DNA of 38,880 bases, taken from the NCBI GenBank assembly GCA_017473345.1, contig JAFULL010000024.1, positions 1 to 38,880 of the forward strand. The letters run 5' to 3'. The notes below the pieces were generated by a model. It was given only the letters and a program-made list of their open reading frames with translations, searched no databases and was not told the DNA's origin. Both the position numbers and the translations under genes were made by a program. This DNA is from Clostridia bacterium (GTDB taxonomy: Bacteria; Bacillota; Clostridia; Christensenellales; Aristaeellaceae). Shown piece after piece: positions 22,326 through 30,112 of the stretch; positions within the stretch are counted from its first letter, which is position 1, and each line of letters starts with the position of its first letter.

Positions 22326-23594
22326 TACCACGCCCAGATATTCTTCCAGGCACAGATTGCGGTCGCGCATGGTAATGCTGTGGGGCAGGCCCACATAGCG
22401 GATATGCCAGCACTCCGCCAGATAGCCGGTGATGGACTCCTTGTCCTCCTGATAGCGGATGACAAATCCGTAATCCCAGCAGTGCTTGTGCAGCCAGATC
22501 TGCTCAGGCGTGCCCTTGAAGATGGTGCCGGGTACATTGATGTCAAATGCAAGGCCCGTGTGGTGTTCGCTGGTGCCGGGGTCGGCCACCGTCTGCCGCG
22601 TGGCGGATACAGCGTTGGTCTGGCTGAAGCCCTGATTGCGGAAGTCCTGCACGGAGTTGTCAAACAGCTTTTTCTGATACTTGTAGCTGCGGTAGCCCGC
22701 GCTGATCTGCCAGTCGTCAACGCCCTCGGCATGCGCGTCTTTGAACATTTCGATCATGGCATTGACCGCCGTGCGGTCGCCCTCGATATCGCTGCCCTTG
22801 ACCGTCGCCACCGACGAGGGGATCACGTTTTTGAGCTTCACAAGGTCGCGCGGCTGGTAGCTTTCGTCGATGGGATGATCGCGGTTGACCAGCATCGGCA
22901 TGGCATTGGGGTCAGGCGTGGGCGTCGCGGTGACCTGCTTTGCGTCCTCGCTGTACAGCAGGCTGAAGGTTTTCTTCGCGGCCACGCCGTCCACGTCCAG
23001 CCCGTTCTGGCTCTGAAACAGGCGTACAGCCTCTTCCGTGCCGCCGCCGAAATCACCGTCCACCGAGCCATTGTAGTAGCCCAGCTCCTTCAGGCGCTGC
23101 TGCATGGCCTTGACGCTTTCGCCGTCATCACCCTTTTTCAGAAGCCCCGGTGTGGGCGTGGGCGCAGGCGTAGGAATAAAGGTCTGAGCCGCCTGCGCAT
23201 ACACCGCGCTGCGCGTGCCCTCGCCCACGATGCCGTCGGCCGTCAGCCCGTGCTGCGTCTGAAAGCGGATGACCGCATCCTGCGTGCCGGGGCCGTACTG
23301 GCCGTCGACGCCGCCGGAGTAGTATCCCAGCTCCTTAAGCCTGCGCTGCAGGTTTTTCACTTCATCGCCCTCCACGCCGTTTTTCAGCAGAAAGGCGGTG
23401 GGCTTGGGCGTAACGTTGGGGTCGGGGGTGATCATCAGCATGCTGCGCACGTCCGCCGTAGGCGTGGGCGTAGCCGCCTGCTCGATGTGCAGCATGCGCT
23501 TTGCTTCCATCGTATCCGGCGCAATGAGCGCGATGGCTGCCACTGCGCCAATCAGCAGCACGCACAGGATGATCGTTACCGGTCGAATTCTCAT
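22323..23594 (-). CDS. VanY-type D-alanyl-D-alanine carboxypeptidase with two PG-binding domains
   Basis: A 423-residue membrane-anchored or exported zinc peptidase. An N-terminal hydrophobic segment (about 6-28) is followed by two peptidoglycan-binding_1 repeats (about 72-132 and 148-212), each with LQRRLKELGYYSGGVDGQYG-like text. Pro/Thr-rich linkers (TPTPTADV, PTPAPTPTPG, TATPTPDPN) separate the domains. The C-terminal VanY domain (about 255-420) has SAGYRSY, SEHHTGLAFDIN (H-x-x-G-x-A-x-D) and AECWHIRYV (E-x-x-WH) as metal and catalytic motifs. It would trim D-Ala from stem peptides. It starts at ATG 23594 after AAGGAGGCC. Confidence 0.93.
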   Translation of the reverse strand: MRIRPVTIILCVLLIGAVAAIALIAPDTMEAKRMLHIEQAATPTPTADVRSMLMITPDPNVTPKPTAFLLKNGVEGDEVKNLQRRLKELGYYSGGVDGQYGPGTQDAVIRFQTQHGLTADGIVGEGTRSAVYAQAAQTFIPTPAPTPTPGLLKKGDDGESVKAMQQRLKELGYYNGSVDGDFGGGTEEAVRLFQSQNGLDVDGVAAKKTFSLLYSEDAKQVTATPTPDPNAMPMLVNRDHPIDESYQPRDLVKLKNVIPSSVATVKGSDIEGDRTAVNAMIEMFKDAHAEGVDDWQISAGYRSYKYQKKLFDNSVQDFRNQGFSQTNAVSATRQTVADPGTSEHHTGLAFDINVPGTIFKGTPEQIWLHKHCWDYGFVIRYQEDKESITGYLAECWHIRYVGLPHSITMRDRNLCLEEYLGVV

Positions 23595-23608
23595 TCAGGC
23601 CTCCTTGA

Positions 23609-23645
23609 AACGAAACCGGGCGGGCGCATGACGCGCACCGCCCGA
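23609..23645 (-). terminator. GC-rich hairpin between nucleotidyltransferase and VanY-type genes
   Basis: On the minus strand CGGGCG...CGCCCG (23645-23618) with an inner TGCGC/GCGCC stem is followed by TTTCGTTTC and then directly by the VanY-type ribosome site. No promoter fits in between, so it is probably a partial terminator or an mRNA processing hairpin, not a full stop. Confidence 0.55.
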
Positions 23646-23662
23646 AGCATGAAATCAATTGT

Positions 23663-24577
23663 TTACGGCCACATGGGCGTGGGATACAGGCCCTCGGCGG
23701 TCATACGGCCCAGCGCCTCGACCACCTCAGCGCGGTCTTCGCGGTAGGTCACGCCATACCACTTGTCGGGCGTGGTGTACACGCGTACGGCGGCGTTGCC
23801 GCTGTTGAGCTGTGCATCCACCACGCTGGGCAGGAAGTACTCAGCCTTCATGGGGTTGGCGGGCACCTTTTCCTGCATAAACTGCGGGAAGCCATCCTTC
23901 AGGTGCTTCATCATCGCAGCCGGGAAGCCCCACATGTTCATGCTGACCACCGTTTCAGGCGACAGCAGGGTGTAGTGGGTGCCATCCTCGGTGTAGAGAG
24001 GGCCGTCCACGCTGGAGATGATATGGGTCTGCTCCTTGAGGTCGGAGAGCTGGCTGTTCTCATTGAGCGTGCACACGCCGCGGGCGACGCTGCCGGTTTC
24101 GCTGAGGGTGTTTTTGATCAGGTAACCCACCATGCACAGATCGCCGTCGTTCTGGATCTGCATCAGGTGATCGTAGCACAGCTTGAACGCCTCGCGGCCA
24201 TAATAGTCGTCAGCATTGATGGCGCAGAAGGGCGCGTCGCCCACCTGCTCGGCCGCGCACAGCACGGCATGGCCGGTGCCCCAGGGCTTTACGCGGCCCT
24301 CGGGGATCTGGCAGCCTTCGGGAATGTTGTCCAGCGCCTGATAAGCGTAGTCGATCTGCATGTGCTTGCTGACGCGGTCGCCCAGCACCTCGCGGAAATC
24401 CTTTTCGTTTTCCTTCTTGATGATGATGACCGCGCGTTCAAAACCGGCGCGCTTGGCGTCAAACAGGGAATAGTCAAGAATCAGTTCGCCGTCGGGACCC
24501 ACGGGATCCATCTGCTTCAGGCCGCCGTAACGGCTGCCCATGCCTGCTGCCATGATGACCAGAACCGGTTTTTTCAT
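23663..24577 (-). CDS. Sugar-phosphate nucleotidyltransferase
   Basis: A 304-residue cytoplasmic enzyme of the NTP-transferase family (RmlA/GalU/GlmU-like fold). The signature loop is AAGMGSRYGGLKQMDPVGP (10-28), with the nucleotide-binding G-x-G-x-R and a downstream Lys, then PWGTGHAVLCA and NADDYYG (metal-binding Asp). It would join a sugar 1-phosphate to UTP or another NTP. ATG 24577 is chosen because GAGG lies nine bases upstream; the ATG at 24586 is adjacent to that site. It lies 21 bases after the NahK-like kinase, and the pair would convert a free hexosamine to its nucleotide sugar. Confidence 0.9.
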   Translation of the reverse strand: MKKPVLVIMAAGMGSRYGGLKQMDPVGPDGELILDYSLFDAKRAGFERAVIIIKKENEKDFREVLGDRVSKHMQIDYAYQALDNIPEGCQIPEGRVKPWGTGHAVLCAAEQVGDAPFCAINADDYYGREAFKLCYDHLMQIQNDGDLCMVGYLIKNTLSETGSVARGVCTLNENSQLSDLKEQTHIISSVDGPLYTEDGTHYTLLSPETVVSMNMWGFPAAMMKHLKDGFPQFMQEKVPANPMKAEYFLPSVVDAQLNSGNAAVRVYTTPDKWYGVTYREDRAEVVEALGRMTAEGLYPTPMWP

Positions 24578-24598
24578 CGTTTTCATCCTCTTTTATTT

Positions 24599-25708
24599 TT
24601 ATTTTGCGCTGAGTTGACGTACGCAGTCCAGCATCTCATCCCAGTGCTCGTCCATTTCGCTGAGCAGCTTGAACTGGGTGCGGGCGCGCACAAGGTTGTG
24701 CTCGGGGTAGTCGGTTTTGAAATACACGTCGCCGTTGAGATAGTCGCCCAGGAAGCGGATGCCGTTTTCCAGCGTCATCATGCGGGCGCCCATGGGCAAC
24801 GAGTCGATCTCTTCCGCACTCATAGCGTCGGCCACTTCGCTGAGATAGCCCTCGGCATATGCACGGTAGAAGGGCATCGAAAAATGCACCTTACTGAGAT
24901 CCTTCTCGTCCTCCGCAGCGGTGCTTGCGCCGAAGCGGATGGCGTCGCCGAAATCATACGCACACAGGCCCGGCATAACGGTGTCCAGGTCGATGACGCA
25001 CACGGCATGGCCGGTCTTTTCATCGATGAGCACGTTATTGAGCTTGGTGTCGTTGTGCGTAACGCGCAGGGGCAGGCGGCCCTCCTGCAGGGCATTGACC
25101 AGCGTAGCGCCGAACTGCTCATAGGAAAGAGCGGTTTCGATCAGGTCGCGCACACCTTCGGCACGGCCGCAGGCATCGCGCTGAACGGCCTCGCGGAAAT
25201 CGCGGAAACGCTTGGGCGTGTCGTGGAAGCGGGCGATGGTCTCATGCAGGGAGGCGGCGTCAAAGTCGTCCAGCATCGACAGGAAGCGGCCGAACGCATG
25301 GCCGGACTCGCAGAAGATCTCAGCGCTGTCGCACTGGTCGTAGCTGACGCTGTCGGCCACATAGCTGTAGGAACGCCAGTAGTCGCCGTTGCGGTCGATT
25401 ACACAGTATTCGCCCTGATTGTTTTTGAGCATGCGAAGCGTTTCGCGCTCGGGATCGCCGCCGCGCGCACGAATACGCTTGCGCAGGTGGTGCGTGACAC
25501 GGGTGATATTTTCCATGACCGCCATGGGGTCCGGAAACACGTTTTTGTTGATGCGTTGCAGCACATACTGCAAGCCGGAGCCGTCGTTGCGGCACACCAG
25601 ATAGGTATCGTTGATGTGTCCGCCGCCAAACGGTCTGGGACACTCCACCTTGCCTTCAGGGGCAAACTGTGCCGCCAGGGCGCGCACTTCATCCATCGTA
25701 AGTTTCAT
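24599..25708 (-). CDS. NahK-like N-acetylhexosamine 1-kinase / aminoglycoside phosphotransferase fold
   Basis: A 369-residue kinase of the APH/choline-kinase fold. The glycine-rich start is RPFGGGHINDTYLV (25-38). The catalytic loop is THNDTKLNNVLID (217-229) and the metal site is VIDLDTVMPG (238-247), followed by YDFGDAIRFG. This sequence pattern is that of N-acetylhexosamine 1-kinases, which phosphorylate GlcNAc or GalNAc at C1 in the LNB/GNB salvage route for mucin and milk glycans. Pairing with a nucleotidyltransferase supports that use, but the sugar is not proven. It starts at ATG 25708 after GGAG, with its own promoter upstream. Confidence 0.82.
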   Translation of the reverse strand: MKLTMDEVRALAAQFAPEGKVECPRPFGGGHINDTYLVCRNDGSGLQYVLQRINKNVFPDPMAVMENITRVTHHLRKRIRARGGDPERETLRMLKNNQGEYCVIDRNGDYWRSYSYVADSVSYDQCDSAEIFCESGHAFGRFLSMLDDFDAASLHETIARFHDTPKRFRDFREAVQRDACGRAEGVRDLIETALSYEQFGATLVNALQEGRLPLRVTHNDTKLNNVLIDEKTGHAVCVIDLDTVMPGLCAYDFGDAIRFGASTAAEDEKDLSKVHFSMPFYRAYAEGYLSEVADAMSAEEIDSLPMGARMMTLENGIRFLGDYLNGDVYFKTDYPEHNLVRARTQFKLLSEMDEHWDEMLDCVRQLSAK

Positions 25709-25775
25709 AATGAATCTCCAAAAAACGGTCAGGAAACAACCGTCATTTTTCGGTGTTTTTCACACCGCATCTGCC

Positions 25776-25804
25776 ATTATAACATGGATTGTTGTTTCTG
25801 GCAA
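25776..25804 (-). promoter_or_regulatory. Promoter of the NahK-like operon
   Basis: TTGCCA (25804-25799), a 17-base spacer and a perfect TATAAT (25781-25776) on the minus strand. A small hairpin CGGTGT-GAAAA-ACACCG (25767-25751) follows in the leader. Confidence 0.85.
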
Positions 25805-25821
25805 TCCCGGCGGGTTTGGGG

Positions 25822-26385
25822 TCACTCCTCGCCGCCGTAGATGCGGGGAGCCAGCACGCCGATATCGGGCAGGTTGCGGTAGGTTTCGTTGTAATCCAGG
25901 CCATAGCCAACCACAAAAGCATCGGGAATATCAAAGCAGGAATAGTCCACTTCCAGCTCAACCCTGCGGCGGGCAGGCTTGTCAAGCAGGGTGGCGATGC
26001 GCAGGCTGGCAGCGCCGCGGTTGAGCAGCGTGCGTTTGAGGAAGCTGAGGGTCATGCCGCTGTCGACGATATCTTCCACAACGATCACATCGCGGCCCAG
26101 AATGCTGCGATCCAGATCCTTAACCATCTTGACTTCACCGCTGGACTTGGTGGAAGCGCCGTAGCTGGACACCACCATGAAGTCGATTTCCAAAGGCAGG
26201 TCGATCTCGCGGATCAGGTCGCAGAAAAACACGCTGGCGCCCTTGAGGATGCACACCATCAGCGGCTTTTTGCCCTGATAGTCGCGAGTGATGGTTTCAC
26301 CCAGCTTTTTAACAGCCTCAGCCAGCTGTTCCTTGGTATAGAGAATGCTTTCCAGGTCCTGATACATAGCGCGGTTTGCTTCCAT
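25822..26385 (-). CDS. hpt: Hypoxanthine phosphoribosyltransferase
   Basis: A 187-residue purine salvage enzyme that converts hypoxanthine (and often guanine) plus PRPP to IMP or GMP. The PRPP-binding motif VVEDIVDSGMTL (102-113), the flexible-loop SSYGASTKSSG (73-83) and KPARR...VVGYGLDYNE are typical. The length is normal. It starts at ATG 26385 after AAGGAGTGG and lies 13 bases after tilS, the classic tilS-hpt arrangement of Firmicutes. No terminator separates it from the NahK-like genes, so some read-through is possible. Confidence 0.96.
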   Translation of the reverse strand: MEANRAMYQDLESILYTKEQLAEAVKKLGETITRDYQGKKPLMVCILKGASVFFCDLIREIDLPLEIDFMVVSSYGASTKSSGEVKMVKDLDRSILGRDVIVVEDIVDSGMTLSFLKRTLLNRGAASLRIATLLDKPARRRVELEVDYSCFDIPDAFVVGYGLDYNETYRNLPDIGVLAPRIYGGEE

Positions 26386-26398
26386 AATTCTCCACTCC

Positions 26399-27805
26399 TT
26401 ATGATCGATGGGGCCAGAACGTCATTGCGCCGTCAAGGCGCACACAACCGTCAGGCGCATGGGTGATGCGCAGCGCCTCGGCGGTACAAACCTGAGGGAT
26501 CCACAGCACGTCGCTGCCGCAGGCCAGCACCGTCAGGGCCGGGCGCAGGGCAGGGTCGATATGACGGTCGGTGAGGAAGCGCCTGAGCGGCTTGCTTCCG
26601 GGCGCGCCCAGCGGATGAATACGGTCGCCGGGGCGCGGCGCGCGCAGCACGGGGCGGCGCGCAAGGATGTGGGGCGTGAGCACAGCTGTATCGTTTGCGT
26701 TTGGCACAGCGCCGTCTGAGGAACGCTGCGTAACTGTTGCATGCATCAGGTGATAAACCTGTTCGCCCGGTTGCAGCAGCACTTCACGGGGCTGTGCGTC
26801 TGCCAGCGGCTCGCCGGACTGGCGCAGCAGATGCAAATGATGCTGCCCGGCTGCAGCCATCAGGCCGCAGGGCAGGTTGATGCTGCCGGACGGCTGATCC
26901 AGCAGCCTGTACAGCTGCGCGGTGTCCTGATGCGAAAGGGTGCGTTCGTCCGGACTGAAGCCGCCAGCGGCCAGCCCTTCGCGCCACCAGCGGCGCAGTG
27001 CACGCACACTCAGCGCACACGGGGCCTGCATCAGCTTTTTCCGGTCCATCAGAAACAGCGGCGGTACGGTATAAACAGCATCCTGATACAGTTCATCGGC
27101 CTGCTGATGCAGATACGCCTCGTCCGCCTGGATCGCCTGCGCCGTTTGGGCGATATGCGCCCCACACTGCGCAAACAACTGCTCCAGTTCAGGCAAAATC
27201 TGCAGCCGAAGGGCGTTTCGCGGGGTGACGGCCTGCTGATTGCTCTGATCCTCGCGCCAGTCAAGCCCCTCCGCACGCATAGCGTCGGTAAGCGCTTCAC
27301 GGGGCAGTGTGAGGAACGGGCGCAGCATCATGCCGCAGCTGAAGGGAACCATCGGCTGCATGCCGCAAAGGCCCTCCATGCCTGCGCCGCGAAGCAGGTG
27401 TAACAGCACCGTTTCGGTCTGATCGTCGCGGTGATGTGCCGTCAGCAGCGCATCCATATGGTGCATCTGCATCTGACGGGAAAAGATCGCACGGCGGCAG
27501 TCCCGCGCGCGCGTTTCCATGCCGGGGTCGTCCATTGTGCCGGACAGTTCTGCGTTTTCCACCAGCAGGCGCACGCCCAGTTGCTGACACATGCGGCGCA
27601 CAAAGCGCTCGTCTTCCAGCGAATCCTCGCCGCGCAGACCGTGCTGCACATGGCTGGCCATCAGTTCAAAGGGCCGCTCATTGCGCAGACGGCAAAGCGC
27701 ATGCAAAAGCGCCATGCTGTCGCAGCCGCCGCTGACGGCACACAAAACCCGGGCTGCGCCGGAGGTTTCCAGCGCGCTGCGAACGGCGTCCATCAGCGTT
27801 TTCAT
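26399..27805 (-). CDS. tilS: tRNA(Ile)-lysidine synthase
   Basis: A 468-residue enzyme that modifies the anticodon cytidine of tRNA-Ile(CAU) to lysidine, essential for decoding AUA. The PP-loop is SGGCDS (25-30), followed by SHVQHGLRGEDS, ETRARDCRRAIF and LTAHHRDDQTET. The C-terminal part carries the TilS substrate-binding domains (near 280-460, PGDRIHPLG then KPLRRFLTDRHI). It starts at ATG 27805, overlapping the DUF4364 gene stop by four bases, so translation is coupled. hpt follows. Confidence 0.95.
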   Translation of the reverse strand: MKTLMDAVRSALETSGAARVLCAVSGGCDSMALLHALCRLRNERPFELMASHVQHGLRGEDSLEDERFVRRMCQQLGVRLLVENAELSGTMDDPGMETRARDCRRAIFSRQMQMHHMDALLTAHHRDDQTETVLLHLLRGAGMEGLCGMQPMVPFSCGMMLRPFLTLPREALTDAMRAEGLDWREDQSNQQAVTPRNALRLQILPELEQLFAQCGAHIAQTAQAIQADEAYLHQQADELYQDAVYTVPPLFLMDRKKLMQAPCALSVRALRRWWREGLAAGGFSPDERTLSHQDTAQLYRLLDQPSGSINLPCGLMAAAGQHHLHLLRQSGEPLADAQPREVLLQPGEQVYHLMHATVTQRSSDGAVPNANDTAVLTPHILARRPVLRAPRPGDRIHPLGAPGSKPLRRFLTDRHIDPALRPALTVLACGSDVLWIPQVCTAEALRITHAPDGCVRLDGAMTFWPHRS

Positions 27806-28590
27806 GCTTTATTCTCCAAAAGGCCGGTGATGCGCTGCGCCAGCTTTGCGCCCATCTGGTCCGCTGCCAGCGCCCAGCCCCATGCAAGGGCCGCATCCGG
27901 CAGCAGAAGCAGCAGAGTATAGGCGGTGGTTTCGTCCTCCACGCGCACCACAGCGGCATGCTCACGGCCGCCGAAGGCGCACAGTGCAGGACTGCCGGGG
28001 CGCACGTTCAGCATGGACTGCTGCTGTGTTTCCGGCGCAGGGCTGTCCTCCTGACAGGACAAAAACGGGATGGTGTACAAAAGCGTCAGCAGCCTTGGCA
28101 CGCGCTCGCGGAAATGCTGCACGGCATTTTCCACCAGCGCACAGTCGGCGGAATCCACCCGCAGCACAAGCGTGGGCACGTCATCCTCGCGCACGGCGCA
28201 GGCCGCGCAGCAGCGGCCTTCCGGCGCAAGCTCGTACCCCGCCTGCACCTGACGGCGTGCTGTCAGCTGGGCAGCGTACTCCGGCGCAGCCTGCTCAATG
28301 CGCTCGCGGTCGGTATGCACAAGGCGGTTTGAAAACAGCTTGAGCAGCTGCTGGCCTTCCACGGTGAGGTACAGCATGCCCTCCAGCGCGTGATCGGCCT
28401 TGGCGATGGAACCACCCTTTTGCAGTTCATCCACGAACATGCAAAAAGGCACATATTCCATCAGTTCCAGCCGGGCCACAAAGGGCCACAGCTGTTCCTG
28501 CGTGGCCATGCCCAGCGCCTCCAGGCAGCACAGCACGCGCAGCTTGTTTTCTGTATCCGATACTTTCCGTTTGGGTGATGAAAGCGGCAT
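27802..28590 (-). CDS. DUF4364 family protein
   Basis: A 262-residue cytoplasmic protein. The first about 80 residues (VSDTENKLRVLCCLEALGMATQEQLW..., FVDELQKGGSIAK, YLTVEGQQLL) form a winged-helix-like unit typical of DUF4364, a Clostridia family of unknown function that looks DNA-binding. The start at ATG 28590 follows GGAGGGC closely; the longer frame to 28665 runs into the upstream gene's terminator and is rejected. It overlaps tilS by four bases. I see no clear promoter in the 114 bases before it. Confidence 0.8.
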   Translation of the reverse strand: MPLSSPKRKVSDTENKLRVLCCLEALGMATQEQLWPFVARLELMEYVPFCMFVDELQKGGSIAKADHALEGMLYLTVEGQQLLKLFSNRLVHTDRERIEQAAPEYAAQLTARRQVQAGYELAPEGRCCAACAVREDDVPTLVLRVDSADCALVENAVQHFRERVPRLLTLLYTIPFLSCQEDSPAPETQQQSMLNVRPGSPALCAFGGREHAAVVRVEDETTAYTLLLLLPDAALAWGWALAADQMGAKLAQRITGLLENKA

Positions 28591-28612
28591 TGTGCCCTCC
28601 ATTCTCATACGC

Positions 28613-28644
28613 AACGAAAGAAGGGCAAAGCGGCTGCTTTGCCC
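28613..28644 (-). terminator. Terminator after the HPr-like gene
   Basis: A 9-bp stem, GGGCAAAGC (28623-28631) with GCTTTGCCC (28636-28644), is followed on the minus strand by TTCTTTCGTT. The T-tract is imperfect. Confidence 0.65.
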
Positions 28645-28704
28645 ATATCGATGCCACAAGGGCATGGCTTGTTATGCATTGGCCCGCGCAATGGCAGGCG
28701 CTCA

Positions 28705-28932
28705 TCAGGCCATGAAGGGCTTGATGTCTTCCAGCAGGTCATCACAGGCATCCGCATAGACTTCCATGGTGATCGGCTTGCTCAGATCCAGGCTGAAGAT
28801 GCCCAGAATGGACTTGGCGTCCACCACATGACGGCCAGCACGCAGATCCACATCGTAGGGATAGCGGTTGACGACGTTAACGAAGGACTTGACGTTTTCC
28901 GCCAGGCTCAGCTTAATGTTGACAGACTTCAT
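28705..28932 (-). CDS. HPr-like protein lacking the active-site histidine (Crh-like)
   Basis: A 75-residue protein with the HPr fold. The region around the regulatory serine is kept (DAKSILGIFSLDLSKP, like KSI-x-G at Ser46 of HPr). The GLHARPA segment carrying His15 is absent: the corresponding stretch is LAENVKSFVNVVNRYPYD. It therefore cannot carry phosphate in the sugar phosphotransferase chain but could be a target of HPr kinase, as Bacillus Crh is. It starts at ATG 28932 after AAGGAGG. It has a strong promoter of its own and probably a terminator, so it is monocistronic. Confidence 0.85.
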   Translation of the reverse strand: MKSVNIKLSLAENVKSFVNVVNRYPYDVDLRAGRHVVDAKSILGIFSLDLSKPITMEVYADACDDLLEDIKPFMA

Positions 28933-28965
28933 GGTGTTTGCCTCCTTTGCTTGCGTTCACGTCGT

Positions 28966-28994
28966 ATTATACACCATGAGCACCCAAATTGCAA
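28966..28994 (-). promoter_or_regulatory. Promoter of the HPr-like gene
   Basis: TTGCAA (28994-28989), a 17-base spacer and a perfect TATAAT (28971-28966) on the minus strand, starting just after the ABC ATPase stop. Confidence 0.85.
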
Positions 28995-29001
28995 CAATGC
29001 A

Positions 29002-30078
29002 TCAGGTGAGGATCTTGCGGAAGTCCTCGCCCTCCTGCTTTGCGAACACGTGGAAATTGCGCACCTTCAGGCTGACCTGCTTGCCGGCGCTGACGCCCCT
29101 GCTTTCAAACGGGTCGGCAATCACGCGCACCTCGGCGCCGCCGCCCAGGTCGATGCGGCAGTCATCCACGTCGCCCAGGTAGAAGTGGGTCTTGACCACG
29201 CCGCTGAGCTCGCCTTCGCCTTCAGCGGCGTAGGTGATCTGCTCGGGACGGATGCCCACGATGACTTCACCCTTGAGTTCGCCGTCGTAAGGCAGCTTCT
29301 GGCCGCAGCCATTCAGCTCGATCACGCCGTCTTTGGCAATGCCTTCCACAAACTCGATCTTGCCCACGAAGTCGGCAACGAAGGGGTTGGCCGGCTGGGT
29401 GTAGATCTCGCGCGGAGAGCCGATCTGCTGGATAACGCCGCGGTTGATGACCACGATGCGGTCGCTCATGGCCATGGCCTCGGTCTGGTCATGGGTGACG
29501 TACATAACGGTGATACCGTATTCCTTCTGGATCTCCTTGATCTCAAAACGCATGCTTTCGCGCAGCTTGGCGTCCAGGTTGGAAAGCGGCTCGTCCAACA
29601 GCAGCAGGGCAGGCTCGGCAACTAGGGCGCGGGCAAGGGCCACGCGCTGCTGCTGGCCACCGCTGAGCTGGCTGGGGATGCGGTCGGCATACTGGCTGAG
29701 GTGCACGGCTGCCAGCACGCGGTCGACCTTCTGCTTGATGGCGGCCTTGTCCACCTTTTTAATAGTGAGCGGGTAGGCCACGTTTTCATACACGGTCATG
29801 TGCGGCCACACGGCGTAGGACTGGAACACCATGCCGATGTCGCGCTTTTCCGGCGGCAGGAATACCTTTTCGCTGGAAACGACCCTGTCATCAAAACGCA
29901 CGGTGCCGGCGGTGGGCTTTTCAAAGCCGGCCACAATGCGCAGCATGGTGGTCTTGCCGCAGCCGGAGGGGCCCAGCAGGGTGATGAATTCGCCGTTTTC
30001 AAACACCGCGTCAAACTTTTCCAGAACGACGGTGGAGCCAAAAGCTTTGGTTACGTTTTCAATGGTTACGCTGGACAT
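29002..30078 (-). CDS. ABC transporter ATP-binding protein (PotA/FbpC type)
   Basis: A 358-residue ATPase of the Fe3+/spermidine/sulfonate importer group. Walker A is GPSGCGKTT (36-44), the signature is LSGGQQQR, Walker B is LLLLDEP, and VTHDQTEAM is the H-loop region. After about residue 240 comes a TOBE regulatory domain (VIVGIRPEQI, VKTHFYLGDVDDC). It powers the permease encoded 34 bases upstream. It starts at ATG 30078 and is the last gene of the binding protein-permease-ATPase operon. I see no clear terminator after it. Confidence 0.95.
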   Translation of the reverse strand: MSSVTIENVTKAFGSTVVLEKFDAVFENGEFITLLGPSGCGKTTMLRIVAGFEKPTAGTVRFDDRVVSSEKVFLPPEKRDIGMVFQSYAVWPHMTVYENVAYPLTIKKVDKAAIKQKVDRVLAAVHLSQYADRIPSQLSGGQQQRVALARALVAEPALLLLDEPLSNLDAKLRESMRFEIKEIQKEYGITVMYVTHDQTEAMAMSDRIVVINRGVIQQIGSPREIYTQPANPFVADFVGKIEFVEGIAKDGVIELNGCGQKLPYDGELKGEVIVGIRPEQITYAAEGEGELSGVVKTHFYLGDVDDCRIDLGGGAEVRVIADPFESRGVSAGKQVSLKVRNFHVFAKQEGEDFRKILT

Positions 30079-30112
30079 ATATCATTTCTCCCCTATCTGA
30101 AAATGCTCTGCG

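Noticed and set aside
23903-25840. 645-codon plus-strand frame opposite the kinase and nucleotidyltransferase genes
   Set aside because: It spans two real minus-strand genes and their junction; no start signal and no motif.
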